Shown here: positions 39,028 to 48,120 of the stretch, piece after piece
How positions within the stretch are numbered: the stretch's first letter is position 1
Layout of the letters: every line of letters begins with the position of its first letter
From: Sporosarcina sp.
GTDB taxonomy: Bacteria > Bacillota > Bacilli > Bacillales_A > Planococcaceae
DNA: 64,000 nucleotides
Reading direction: 5' to 3'
NCBI GenBank assembly: GCA_026169375.1
Contig: JAPFCR010000036.1
Location: forward strand, 62,001 to 126,000
The notes under the pieces: generated by a model
The model's input: the letters and a program-made list of their open reading frames with translations, nothing else
What the model was told of the DNA's origin: nothing
Databases searched by the model: none
Made by a program: the position numbers and the translations under genes

Positions 39028-39477
39028 CTATATAGATTTTTCATTCTTTTCCAGAAATTCTTCCACTTCGTTTTTATACGGCATTGCAGGTGCAGTTCCT
39101 GAGCGTGTCACACAAAGTGCTGCAACTGCATTTGAAAACAAAATCGCTTCTTTTAATGCATATCCTTCACTCAATGCATGAGCAAGTCCACCGTTAAAGG
39201 CATCTCCCGCGCCCGTTGTATCTACCGCTTCCACTGTAAATGCAGGGATAAGCTCTCCTGTTTCTTCACCTGTATAGACATATACACCTTGTTTCCCCAT
39301 CGTAATGATTACATTTTCGATTCCCATTTGGTAAATTTTTTCAGCTGCTAGTTTAGCTGATAATTCATCTTTCACGACTACCCCACTTAACTCAAAAGCT
39401 TCAATTTCATTTGGTGTGATATAGTCAATTTTAGAAATAATTAACTTAGTGTATCTCTCTATAAGTATAACGGTCAT
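39028..39477 (-). pseudogene. Ribokinase (PfkB family), N-terminally truncated
   Basis: 149 residues match only the C-terminal half of a PfkB sugar kinase: ITPNEIEAFELSG, VIITMGKQGVY and the PfkB signature VDTTGAGDAFNGGL with the catalytic aspartate. About the first 150 residues, including the sugar-binding N-terminal part, are missing; homology fades upstream of SKIDYITPNE and the first 14 residues look unrelated. No ribose operon genes are nearby. In the gap 39478-39670 another short coding-like fragment (EIGIPRADKDGGSGLEMI on the minus strand) suggests more decayed sequence. Confidence 0.8.
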
Positions 39478-39670
39478 ATTTAAGAAGTTGAAACGATTAA
39501 ATCATTTCTAAGCCACTTCCCCCATCTTTATCCGCTCTTGGTATGCCGATTTCTAGATATTTAATTCCTTTGATACACTAAAAGCCCTGTAGTATTATTG
39601 GCTACAAAGCTTTTCCAGCAATTTAGTTCCTATTTTATCATTTTAATAGTTTGCATGTTTTATTATACAG

Positions 39671-39706
39671 TAAAACCCCTTCCTTATAAAAATAAGGGAA
39701 GGGGTT
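39671..39706 (-). terminator. Terminator of the GMC oxidoreductase operon
   Basis: AACCCCTTCC (39674-39683) and GGAAGGGGTT (39697-39706) form a strong stem followed by TTACTG on the minus strand; the inner TTA/TAA pairs extend it. Confidence 0.88.
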
Positions 39707-39714
39707 CATAATTA

Positions 39715-41463
39715 TTATACTTTTACACTAGCTGTTTTTGCTTCAGCTAACATACCGCCGTCTTCTTTTAAGTATTTTTCAATACCTTCCGCTGCACGGT
39801 ATGCTAGTGCACCGATTGTTGGTGTAGGGTGGTGACTACTAAAGTGTGGCAGTGCTGAACCACCAACAACAAATAGGTTTTCCATATCCCACATTTGTAA
39901 GTAATTGTTTACCGCAGACGTTTCAGGATCTTCACCCATCGCTACCCCGCCAATATAGTGCATACCATTATAAGTATGGTCAAATTGGTCTGGTAATTCG
40001 TCCGGCTCAACAATATCCGCACCCATTGCTTCAACGATTTCAGTACATTTTTCAATACCGAATTTCGCAATGTTTTTATCTTGCTCTGTTAATTTATTTG
40101 TAATACGTAATAATGGATCGCCGTACTCATCTTTGTAAGTTGGGTCTAAATCCATGTAGTTGTGCCACCAAGGCATAACTGCCGCTGAGTACCAAACTGT
40201 TAACGTACGGTATGCATAGAATAATGATTTCTCTTTAAACTCTTTACCCCATGACGGCGTATCTTTTGGTACAAAGTTGTTTTTAATTGCCGCATCTCCG
40301 TATTGACGAAGTTCGATTCCCCCACCATGAATAAAGTCTAAATCACTGTGGTCGAAAAGGTCTGCGTCATAATCACTTAATGCGCCGCCTAGTCCACCAG
40401 CACCCATGTAGTAGTTGAACTTCTTATCATTAAAGAATCCAGTTGCACCTAAGAAAGTACTGTTAAATTGTCCTGTGAAGTTACGGCCAATTGTCCCTTT
40501 TCTCGTTTCTGGATTATACATTTCACCAATATCCGATAACATGAGTAAACGGTTATTTGAGAATGTAAATGCCGCCAGCACAACAACATCAGCTGGTTGT
40601 TCGTATTCTTGACCTGTTCTTGTATCCGTATATAAAACACCTGTCGCTTTACCGTCTTTATGTAAAACTCTACGAACAAGTGAATTTGTTCTAATGTCAC
40701 AGTTTCCAGTTTTCTGCGCGGTCGGAATCACCGTTGCCAGTGGGTCTGATTTTGCAGAGAAGTCACAGCCATACATCGTACAGAACGCACAGAACATACA
40801 TTGGTTCAACGTTTCACCGTCTGGATTTGTATAGGTTTGTGACATGTTTCCTGACGCCATTTGATAAGGATGTAAGCCTATTTCTTTTGCCGATTCTTTA
40901 AATAATTTAATCGCAGGAGATGCTAACATCGGCGGATTCGGATAATCATTTGATCTCTTGTCTCCAAGTGGATCTGGTTCTCCTGAAATCCCAGCAGTTT
41001 TCTCCCATTTATCATAATAGGGCTCTAGCTCATCATACGTAATGCCCCAGTCGCGAATTTGCATCCCTTCTGGAATTTTCCCTTCTCCATAACGTTCAAT
41101 TGTTTTTGAACGAATTTCGAAATCATAAGAACGCCAGCGATAAACAGAACCCGCCCAGTGAACACTACCGCCTCCAAGGTCAGTTCCTGTATTCATATCT
41201 TTTTGCAAGCGTACAGGTAACGCAACATCATTTAACGCAACACGAGATGTAATTGTGTCTCCTGTTAATTTTTCAATCATTTCATGTCGGTTCGTATAAC
41301 GTAGTTCGTCTTTAACACCTATAAAATCCGAACGTTTTTGATCTTTTCCGCGTTCTAACATAACGACTTGATAGCCTGCTTTGGAAAGTTCAGCTGAAAC
41401 AGTACCGCCAGCCCAGCCACTTCCAACGACTACGACGTCAACTTTATCTAATTTTTTAGCCAT
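39715..41463 (-). CDS. GMC family oxidoreductase, gluconate 2-dehydrogenase-type flavoprotein subunit
   Basis: 582 residues. The FAD-binding motif VVVGSGWAGGTVSAELSKAG opens the protein, TDLGGGSVHWAGSVYRW binds the flavin pyrophosphate side, and the C-terminal HHPTPTIGALAYRAAEG closes the active site. It oxidises an alcohol or sugar-acid group, substrate not fixed by the sequence. Cysteines 222, 225, 228 and 233 (CMFCAFCTMYGC) lie where the FAD-glucose dehydrogenase of Burkholderia binds a 3Fe-4S cluster, so this subunit may pass electrons through iron-sulfur. It has no signal peptide; the adjacent Tat-signal subunit probably carries it across the membrane folded. Confidence 0.9.
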   Translation of the reverse strand: MAKKLDKVDVVVVGSGWAGGTVSAELSKAGYQVVMLERGKDQKRSDFIGVKDELRYTNRHEMIEKLTGDTITSRVALNDVALPVRLQKDMNTGTDLGGGSVHWAGSVYRWRSYDFEIRSKTIERYGEGKIPEGMQIRDWGITYDELEPYYDKWEKTAGISGEPDPLGDKRSNDYPNPPMLASPAIKLFKESAKEIGLHPYQMASGNMSQTYTNPDGETLNQCMFCAFCTMYGCDFSAKSDPLATVIPTAQKTGNCDIRTNSLVRRVLHKDGKATGVLYTDTRTGQEYEQPADVVVLAAFTFSNNRLLMLSDIGEMYNPETRKGTIGRNFTGQFNSTFLGATGFFNDKKFNYYMGAGGLGGALSDYDADLFDHSDLDFIHGGGIELRQYGDAAIKNNFVPKDTPSWGKEFKEKSLFYAYRTLTVWYSAAVMPWWHNYMDLDPTYKDEYGDPLLRITNKLTEQDKNIAKFGIEKCTEIVEAMGADIVEPDELPDQFDHTYNGMHYIGGVAMGEDPETSAVNNYLQMWDMENLFVVGGSALPHFSSHHPTPTIGALAYRAAEGIEKYLKEDGGMLAEAKTASVKV

Positions 41464-41480
41464 ATGTACATTCTCCTTAA

Positions 41481-42320
41481 TTAGTGCCCTTGATAGTTAC
41501 GCAAACTTTCAGGTTTCATTACGATAAAATCTTCTTCTTCGATTTCATTTAAAAAGCTCATACGTGGTCCAGGATATTCTTTCATTTTCCATGCTTCCAT
41601 ATTACGATTTCCACCGTAAACAGGATCTGCATATACGCCTTCAATAGTTGTTTGACGCAACAAACTAAAGAAATCTGCTGAATCTACACCACTGAACTGA
41701 ACTTCACCACTTTCAAACATTTGTAAAACTTCATCTTGTTGTTCAGGTTCTAGCTTAATAAAACGATCATCGAATTTCTCTTTTGATGTTTGCTCCATCG
41801 CGCGAATCCCTTCAAGGAAAAATACGCCTCTTGTCATTTTCGTTTGGTAGCTAGGCGTTCCAGCTGGCACTTTAACGACAGTCGATGACGTTACTTTCTC
41901 CGTGTTTACTCCATCTTCTTCGTACTGTTCCGTTTTTGTAATCGTTGGGAAAGGGCCATGCATATAATCATTCGCATTGTTCCCCCAATCTCCCGAACAT
42001 TGGCGGTCAATGAAATACGGGACACCTAGTTCAATTGCGCCTGGGCCATGCTCATCTTCTGGGAAAATTCTTTCTGTTGCAGCAGATAACAAGTCAAAGT
42101 CTTCATTTCGACTGAAAAACGTACGTGCCTCAAATGATTCTTGAACTTTTGTATTGGACGCGGATTCATCTTTTGTTCCTTTTTGGAATTGACTTGTTAC
42201 TAAACCTCCAAATAACGAACCACCAAGGAGACCACCTGCGACAAGTCCACTATTTTTCAAGAAGTTACGGCGACTCATACCGCTGGAATTATTATTTGGT
42301 TTTTGATTATTTGCCATCAT
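41481..42320 (-). CDS. Gluconate 2-dehydrogenase subunit 3 family protein with Tat signal
   Basis: 279 residues with a twin-arginine signal: SRRNFLK at 16-22 followed by the hydrophobic stretch GLVAGGLLGGSLFGG. The mature part matches the small subunit of membrane-bound gluconate/glucose-type dehydrogenases, with the block ATERIFPEDEHGPGAIELGVPYFID. It is expected to bind the GMC flavoprotein encoded 17 bases downstream and guide it through the Tat pore. GGAGG lies before two consecutive ATG codons. Confidence 0.92.
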   Translation of the reverse strand: MMANNQKPNNNSSGMSRRNFLKNSGLVAGGLLGGSLFGGLVTSQFQKGTKDESASNTKVQESFEARTFFSRNEDFDLLSAATERIFPEDEHGPGAIELGVPYFIDRQCSGDWGNNANDYMHGPFPTITKTEQYEEDGVNTEKVTSSTVVKVPAGTPSYQTKMTRGVFFLEGIRAMEQTSKEKFDDRFIKLEPEQQDEVLQMFESGEVQFSGVDSADFFSLLRQTTIEGVYADPVYGGNRNMEAWKMKEYPGPRMSFLNEIEEEDFIVMKPESLRNYQGH

Positions 42321-42367
42321 TTTTCCTCCTTTAATCTTTATAAATGTATATTAAATCGTATCAGCGA

Positions 42368-43156
42368 TCATGAAGTAGATTCTTCTAAGTCTTTTGACTG
42401 TGAACGTTTCTCTATACGAGCGACCAGACGAATACTCACTTCATAGAGTAATATCATCGGGATTAAGACAATTAATTGACTAATAAAATCCGGCGGTGTA
42501 ATTAACGCGGACAAAACTGCCAATACGACATAAGACCATTTACGAACTTTTTTCAAAGTGTCAACTGTTAATAATTCAATTGATGCTAAAAACATTGCAA
42601 CCATTGGTAATTCGAACATTAGACCAATTGGCATCGTTGTTAATAATAAAAACCGAGCATATTCATGTGCCGAAATCATCACATCAAAATTGATGGCACC
42701 TAAAGATGTTAAAAAATTATAACTAATCGGATTGACGATAAAATAACCAAATGCTATACCGGTTATAAATAATAAAAACATCACGGGTGAATATAAACTA
42801 AAAAAACGGCTTTCTCTACCTGTTAATCCTGGCTTCACAAATTGCCATATAAAGTGACTTAGAAATGGCAGTGATAAGCCAAATGCAAGCGCAAAAGAAA
42901 TCGACATATAAAATGAAACAACCTCTAATGGACTTAATACAATTAACTGATGCCCTCTTGTAATATAAGGAAACCAGTAATTGATCGTACTAAAAACAGC
43001 AATAAAGAAAATAATGAAGACAACTGCTGATTTTACAACTTGCTTTCTTAAATCATTTAAATGCTCGACAACACTTGGTCCCTTTTCAATCTGACCTTCT
43101 TGTTGTGATGATGATTTGGCGTTAGTATTCTTCTGTTCTTCTTGTTCTTGAGCCAT
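42368..43156 (-). CDS. tatC: Sec-independent protein translocase TatC
   Basis: 262 residues with six membrane segments. The N-terminal tail is long and Gln/Ser-rich (about 30 residues), then the TatC motif VEHLNDLRKQVV, the conserved FWQFVKPGLTGRE-type loop (here IWQFVKPGLTGRESRFF) and TPPDFISQ. It recognises twin-arginine signals. The ATG at 43156 has AGGTG six bases upstream; the GTG at 43165 overlaps it. It lies between tatA and the Tat substrate gene in one operon. Confidence 0.95.
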   Translation of the reverse strand: MAQEQEEQKNTNAKSSSQQEGQIEKGPSVVEHLNDLRKQVVKSAVVFIIFFIAVFSTINYWFPYITRGHQLIVLSPLEVVSFYMSISFALAFGLSLPFLSHFIWQFVKPGLTGRESRFFSLYSPVMFLLFITGIAFGYFIVNPISYNFLTSLGAINFDVMISAHEYARFLLLTTMPIGLMFELPMVAMFLASIELLTVDTLKKVRKWSYVVLAVLSALITPPDFISQLIVLIPMILLYEVSIRLVARIEKRSQSKDLEESTS

Positions 43157-43165
43157 CACCTTCAC

Positions 43166-43354
43166 CTACTTTTCTGATTCAGACTTTTTTTCCTTGTCGT
43201 CGTCTTCCATAATTTCTTTTGTTGACTTTTTGAATTCCGCTAATGTCTGACCGACAGCAGAACCAATTTCCGGCAATTTTCGTGGTCCGAATAAAATTAA
43301 AATAATTACTAATATAATTATTAATCCTGGTACACCGATAGATGCTAAACTCAT
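43166..43354 (-). CDS. tatA: Sec-independent protein translocase TatA
   Basis: 62 residues: one membrane segment ([14 protein letters not shown]), the hinge [10 protein letters not shown], an amphipathic helix [15 protein letters not shown] and an acidic/basic tail. It forms the pore of a minimal TatAC system of the Gram-positive type. It is the first gene of the operon tatA-tatC-subunit 3-GMC. Confidence 0.96.
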   Translation of the reverse strand: MSLASIGVPGLIIILVIILILFGPRKLPEIGSAVGQTLAEFKKSTKEIMEDDDKEKKSESEK

Positions 43355-43406
43355 ATATTTTCCCTCCTCTTACATAACTTGCAAATGTTTAAATGCATGA
43401 ATAATC

Positions 43407-43434
43407 CCTTACCAATTTTTTGTAAAAAAAGGTA
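43407..43434. other. Hairpin in the leader of tatA
   Basis: CCCTTACC and GGTAAGAG form an imperfect stem with an A/T-rich loop, about 55 bases upstream of tatA. It could be a leader structure or the terminator of a short transcript. Nothing else gene-like is present between 43355 and 43637. Confidence 0.35.
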
Positions 43435-43637
43435 AGAGATTACCATCCTTTAACATGATAAGGTTTTTTAATATAAAAAGCAACGCACTTTCTACAATGT
43501 TTTTTAAGTTTTCCAATCACATAAGAATGCGATAATTATGGCAAATACAACCATTTAGATAGTCTAAATAAATTCTATTTTCCTATTTTTCAACTCGTTT
43601 CTCATTACTTCATCTACTTGACCAACTTTTCAATCAT

Positions 43638-43669
43638 ATCGGTTGTAAGAGGAATATCTTGCAACCGAT
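43638..43669. promoter_or_regulatory. Inverted repeat upstream of the amidase operon
   Basis: ATCGGTTGTAAGA (43638-43650) pairs with TCTTGCAACCGAT (43657-43669), one G-T pair and a six-base loop, ending 80 bases before the first start codon. It may be an operator or attenuator; no regulator gene is adjacent. Confidence 0.45.
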
Positions 43670-43749
43670 GAACATAGCATTGAACGGTGGCATCTGTTCC
43701 ACTCTTATTAAGCTATTTCGTAAACTTTATTTCAAAAGGAGTGTTTCGA

Positions 43750-43932
43750 TTGAGTTTATCAATTCAAGATGTACTAAAAAACAAAGGTATTGAAGTCAAA
43801 CAAGCACATTTAAACGTTCTTGAAGCACGCTGGGAAAACATGAAAGCATTGCGCGCAGATTTAAAACACGCAAATATTGATGATGCAGATATTGGCGTAC
43901 GTAATATTCCTGGAGGCGATCATATTGAGTAA
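43750..43932 (+). CDS. Small protein coupled to amidase, AtzG/GatC-like partner candidate
   Basis: 60 residues from a TTG start that has AAAGGAG eight bases upstream. Sequence pattern: SIQDVLKNKGIEV, a helix HLNVLEARWENMKALRADL, and a tail DDADIGVRNIPGGDHIE. Its length, helical start and extended acidic/glycine tail, and its place directly before an amidase-signature enzyme, parallel AtzG and GatC, small subunits that wrap around AtzE or GatA. The last eight bases overlap the amidase start. The family assignment is inference from layout, not from a recognised motif. Confidence 0.7.
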   Translation: MSLSIQDVLKNKGIEVKQAHLNVLEARWENMKALRADLKHANIDDADIGVRNIPGGDHIE

Positions 43933-45343
43933 AAACCTACTAAACTTATCCGTTGAAGAATTAGCACCTTTACTGAAAAACCAATCGATCTCTCCTGTTG
44001 AACTTACAAAAGAAGTTTTGGGACATGCTGAAAGAAGTCAACCGCAAATAAACGCTTATATGGATTTCTACCGTGAAGATGCTGAACAAGCTGCACAACA
44101 AGCTGAAAAAGAAATTTTAAATGGACAATACCGCGGGATGTATCACGGAATTCCGATGGCTTTAAAAGATAATTTATATTTTAGGGATAAAAAAACAACA
44201 ATGTCTTCTAAAATTCATGAAAACTTCGTATCTAGTTACGATGCAACTGTAGTTGAAAACCTAAGAGAAGCTGGTGTTATTTTCACTGGTAAACTTAGCA
44301 TGCACGAATACGCATGGGGCATTACAAATAATAATCCACATTACGGAGCAGTAAGAAACCCTTGGGATTTGAATAAAATTCCAGGTGGTTCTAGTGGCGG
44401 ATCCGGCGCAGCGGTCGCTGTCGGTTCTAGCGTCGCATCACTCGGAACTGATACGGCTGGCTCGATTCGTATTCCGGCATCTGCTTGTGGAATTGTTGGC
44501 CTTAAACCGACACATGGACTTGTCAGTAAATACGGCTGTTATCCACTCGCTTGGTCATTAGATCATATCGGTCCAATGACAAAAACGGTGAAAGACGCTG
44601 CAGGATTACTAGAAATCATTGCAGGTTATGATAAAAATGACCCAACATCGATTAATCGGCCAAAAGATCAGTATTTACCTAAAGTAACGGGAGAGGTAAA
44701 AGATTTAGTCATCGGCATTAATGAAGACTTCTTCTTTAACCAGGTAGATACTGATATTAACAACCTTGTTCGTACAAGCATTCAAAAACTTGTCGATTTA
44801 GGGGCTAAAGTAGAGACAGTAAAAATCCCAACCTTACAATACGCTGAATGGGCTGAACTTGTCACTTCTCTCTCAGAAGCTTCTGCAATCCATCACTCAG
44901 ATTTACAGAAGAGACCAGACGATTTTGGAGATGATATCCGTCTACTATTTGAATTAGGTGAACTTCCATCTGCTGTTGACTACTTGCAAGCACAACAAAT
45001 TCGAAGACAGCTAAAGCAAGATTTCCAAGAAGCCTTTAAGAAAATCGATGTGCTCATCTCCCCTACTTTACCAGTTGCACCAAATACAATCGGAGATGAC
45101 TTTGTAGATTTAAATGGACAACAAGTAGATTTAATCGATAACATCATTCGTTTCACAGGTCCTGCCAACTTAACAGGCATCCCTGCGTTATCAGTCCCTT
45201 GTGGATTTAAAGGGAACTTACCGATTGGCTTACAAATTATGGGTCCTGCATTTAGCGAAGCACAGTTACTGAATGTCGGGTATGCAATCGAACAAACAAA
45301 GCCACTTCAAGGTAAAAAGCCAAATCTCTTGTTACATTCTTAA
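43925..45343 (+). CDS. Amidase signature family enzyme
   Basis: 472 residues. The Ser-cisSer-Lys triad is visible: lysine in GIPMALKDN, the glycine/serine motif PGGSSGGSGAAVAVG, and the nucleophilic serine in GTDTAGSIRIPA. It resembles GatA and AtzE; a true gatCAB operon would include gatB, which is absent, so a catabolic or biosynthetic amide is likelier than tRNA amidation. The TTG at 43925 is preferred, with GGAGG seven bases upstream inside the preceding gene; the ATG at 43877 has no such site. A strong terminator follows. Confidence 0.88.
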   Translation: MSKNLLNLSVEELAPLLKNQSISPVELTKEVLGHAERSQPQINAYMDFYREDAEQAAQQAEKEILNGQYRGMYHGIPMALKDNLYFRDKKTTMSSKIHENFVSSYDATVVENLREAGVIFTGKLSMHEYAWGITNNNPHYGAVRNPWDLNKIPGGSSGGSGAAVAVGSSVASLGTDTAGSIRIPASACGIVGLKPTHGLVSKYGCYPLAWSLDHIGPMTKTVKDAAGLLEIIAGYDKNDPTSINRPKDQYLPKVTGEVKDLVIGINEDFFFNQVDTDINNLVRTSIQKLVDLGAKVETVKIPTLQYAEWAELVTSLSEASAIHHSDLQKRPDDFGDDIRLLFELGELPSAVDYLQAQQIRRQLKQDFQEAFKKIDVLISPTLPVAPNTIGDDFVDLNGQQVDLIDNIIRFTGPANLTGIPALSVPCGFKGNLPIGLQIMGPAFSEAQLLNVGYAIEQTKPLQGKKPNLLLHS

Positions 45344-45385
45344 CTAGAATCCCGACCGCATATCTCTTTACAATTAACTATCAAT

Positions 45386-45428
45386 AAAAAGATGTTCAAT
45401 AAGTTATTCACTTATTGAACATCTTTTT
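45386..45428 (+). terminator. Strong terminator of the amidase operon
   Basis: Perfect 18-base arms starting AAAAAGATGTTC (45386-45403) and ending GAACATCTTTTT (45411-45428). Confidence 0.95.
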
Positions 45429-45540
45429 CTGTGTGAATTTAAAGTCGATACTTATTCAATCTGATCAATTCGAATAAGCGTTAACATTTTTAATACAAGT
45501 GTATTTCTCAATCGAACATTCATCTACAGTAGCGATTTTT

Positions 45541-47274
45541 TTAAGTAAATCTACTTACAAGATCATGCATAAGTTCCGCTTCATTATGAAGTTCAAGAGA
45601 AGCATTCATAATCGATTCAATCGCCACTTTTTGTTCGTCAATGGAAGCATTAATTTCTTCGGTTGCAGCGGCCGATTCAGTCGCTACTGTAGCAATTTCA
45701 GTAATTGCATAAACGACAGTTTTTCGATTCGTGTCCATTTCAGCCATTTCTGTATCCGTCGATTGGATAAGTGAAGAAATAGTGTTGATCGATTCAGATA
45801 AAAAATGGAAAGATGATCTCGTATTATCAATTGTTTGGATTTGTTCGACTGATATGTCAAGCGTTCGTGCCATTTGTTTTTCAGATGATTCTACGTCATT
45901 TTTAATATGTGTCAGGAGTTCTCTAACATGCATTGTCGCAGCACTTGTTTCATCCGCAAGCTTTCGGACTTCTTCAGCAACAACAGCAAATCCTTTCCCA
46001 TGTTCACCTGCACGAGCTGCTTCAATGCTAGCGTTTAATGCTAGTAAGTTTGTTTGTTCAGAAATCGAAGCAATCGTTTGGATAATCGTTTGAATTTCGT
46101 TCATCCGTGTTGCAAGATGTGTAACGTCATTTTGTAGAACATGAATCGCATCATTAAATTCTGTAGAGCTATTTTCTAGGTCCTCCACTTTTTTAATCCC
46201 GTCAGATTGAAGGGAAGTCATTGCAGTCATTTCTGTTAAAATCGTATCGTAACTAGCAGTCGCTTTTTGAATTAAATGTGATAAACCTTCTACTTTCCCA
46301 ATTGCTACATCTGCCTCTTCAGATTGAGTGACTGCACCTTTTGAAATCTCGCTAATCGCAAAGTGAATTTCATCGGCGGAAGCTGTTGTTTCTTCGGTAA
46401 TCGCGCTAAGTGTTTCCGAAGAACTTCTCATTTGATCCGATGAAACCTTCGTATTGTTAACCATTTCATTTAGGCTTTGTTTCATTTCATTCACATTTGT
46501 GGCCAGTATGCCGAGCTCATCTTCAGTTCCTACTGGAATTTCAGGTCCTGTTAATTGACCTTTTGCGATATTAGAGGTCATGGTCATAATTTTTCTAATA
46601 TAAGCTGTCATTCTTCCAGAGAAAAAAGTGAAGAGTGAAATGCCAATAACTAAAGCGACTAAGATCGTAATTAAAGTTGAAGTAAGTACTTTCTTGGCTC
46701 CGGCATTAAAGTCCATTTCATAAGTCCCCGCCACAACAATCCACCCCCAATGCGGATCGATTAGGCTATATGTAATTTTAGGTGCAATTACATCTAAATT
46801 AGAGGGAAGTGGCCAATCATATTGAACGAAGCCGCCACCTTCCTTAGCGGCATCAATGACTTCTGAGATGAAGTATCGCCCATCGTCTGTCTGAACTTCA
46901 GCAAGACTCTCCCCTTCTTTCTCATTATGCACTTTTAAGATGCCTTCTTCATCGACTACGTAAAAGTAAAAGTTTTCCCCATATCGCGCCAGATTATCAA
47001 TCGTTCGCGTTCCATCAGATTGTTTTTCGCCGATAATTTTTATACTTGCCAATTCTTGAGCTTCTTCTAATGTTAAAGCCCCTTTTTTTACTTCTTCATT
47101 TAATACATCAATTAAATCTAAAACGGCATATGTCCCATTTTGCAAGCCTAGTTTCCCAACATCGTCTAACTCCGATTTGGCAACATAATAGTTAACGACG
47201 CCCACAGCAATTAACGGAATTAGAATGACGAAAGATGCCAAGAGAACTAGCTTATTTCGAACTGAACCTTTCAT
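45541..47274 (-). CDS. Methyl-accepting chemotaxis protein
   Basis: 577 residues: membrane segment near 10-30, an external sCache_2-type sensor (about 35-190, with the [19 protein letters not shown] block), second membrane segment (195-217), HAMP domain, and the signalling domain with the hairpin tip [21 protein letters not shown] and [11 protein letters not shown]. It should sense a small ligand such as an organic acid and signal to CheA/CheW. AGGGAGGGGG precedes the ATG. Located beside carboxylate transporters, which fits but does not prove a carboxylate ligand. Confidence 0.94.
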   Translation of the reverse strand: MKGSVRNKLVLLASFVILIPLIAVGVVNYYVAKSELDDVGKLGLQNGTYAVLDLIDVLNEEVKKGALTLEEAQELASIKIIGEKQSDGTRTIDNLARYGENFYFYVVDEEGILKVHNEKEGESLAEVQTDDGRYFISEVIDAAKEGGGFVQYDWPLPSNLDVIAPKITYSLIDPHWGWIVVAGTYEMDFNAGAKKVLTSTLITILVALVIGISLFTFFSGRMTAYIRKIMTMTSNIAKGQLTGPEIPVGTEDELGILATNVNEMKQSLNEMVNNTKVSSDQMRSSSETLSAITEETTASADEIHFAISEISKGAVTQSEEADVAIGKVEGLSHLIQKATASYDTILTEMTAMTSLQSDGIKKVEDLENSSTEFNDAIHVLQNDVTHLATRMNEIQTIIQTIASISEQTNLLALNASIEAARAGEHGKGFAVVAEEVRKLADETSAATMHVRELLTHIKNDVESSEKQMARTLDISVEQIQTIDNTRSSFHFLSESINTISSLIQSTDTEMAEMDTNRKTVVYAITEIATVATESAAATEEINASIDEQKVAIESIMNASLELHNEAELMHDLVSRFT

Positions 47275-47422
47275 CCCCCATCCCCCTCCCTATAATTTGT
47301 ATATAATTATAACAAACTATGAATCATTATAACTCATTCTATTCTGAATATAAACAATAAAGTGAATCGAAAGCCGTAGATGCGAGAAAAAACGTTCCGT
47401 AACAGAGCCATACCTGGGAACG

Positions 47423-47490
47423 AAAGCCGTGGCCTGTGCATTAAAATCCGTGCCTGTGCATCACACAACTTAGACACTATTCTGAATTAT
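47423..47490 (+). repeat. Palindromic repeat R1 with a partial extra copy
   Basis: CGTGCCTGTGCATCACACAA (from 47449) followed by CTTAGACACTATTCTGAATT; a half copy (AAAGCCGTGGCCTGTGCA) precedes it. The left arm is intact and the right arm degraded. Member of a family with copies R2-R6 in this window. The gap 47275-48120 holds otherwise only a terminator and unreadable sequence. Confidence 0.8.
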
Positions 47491-47523
47491 ATGCCTCCTG
47501 AGCTAGTTTCTGTGCAATTTAAA

Positions 47524-47560
47524 ATCCGCGTGAAAATAAACGAGTATTTTCACGCGGATG
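47524..47560 (+). terminator. Hairpin terminator
   Basis: ATCCGCGTGAAAATA (47524-47538) pairs with TATTTTCACGCGGAT (47545-47559), followed by GTTTATTT on the plus strand. No plus-strand gene leads into it; an unseen small transcript or a remnant is possible. Confidence 0.7.
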
Positions 47561-48120
47561 TTTATTTAACTATGTTTTTTACACACGAAGAATTATGACA
47601 ACTTCACATTTTGTCCCGACCCGGGCATTAGTGATTTATTCACACATTTACTTTTCATACAAAGCTATGCCCAGATGCCTACACTAGATAGTTTTAGGTT
47701 TGGACAAAGTATGCTTTTCTTTAAGCGAAGATTTATATTTCTTATCGTTCATATGACAATTTACCGATTGTTCTGGATTGATTGTAATTTCACTTCTCTC
47801 CTCATTTGGTGAGTTTTCTTGATTACTCAATGAGCTGATCATTCACTTTAACAACTAGCCCACTTAACCTTTAAGCCTTCTGTTTCACTTGGTCACATCT
47901 AAATTACCCCGCTCGCACTGCATTCCAATTTTGGGGCATCTGACAAAATCTAAAATCAGTTGTATCAAAACTCCAAAGAATGAAATATCTAAACTCTAGA
48001 TACCAAATCGAGAACTACGAAAAAGTCTAGAGGTGATATTAAAAGCAAACGGGAAATGTGATTCAGAAAGCGGGAATGATTTATCATCAAGGATCTCCAT
48101 GGACTGTCTTATTTTACCTT

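Noticed and set aside
47380..47598. Plus-strand 72-codon open frame
   Set aside because: It runs through palindrome R1 and a terminator hairpin, has no ribosome binding site, and its residues come from the repeat.
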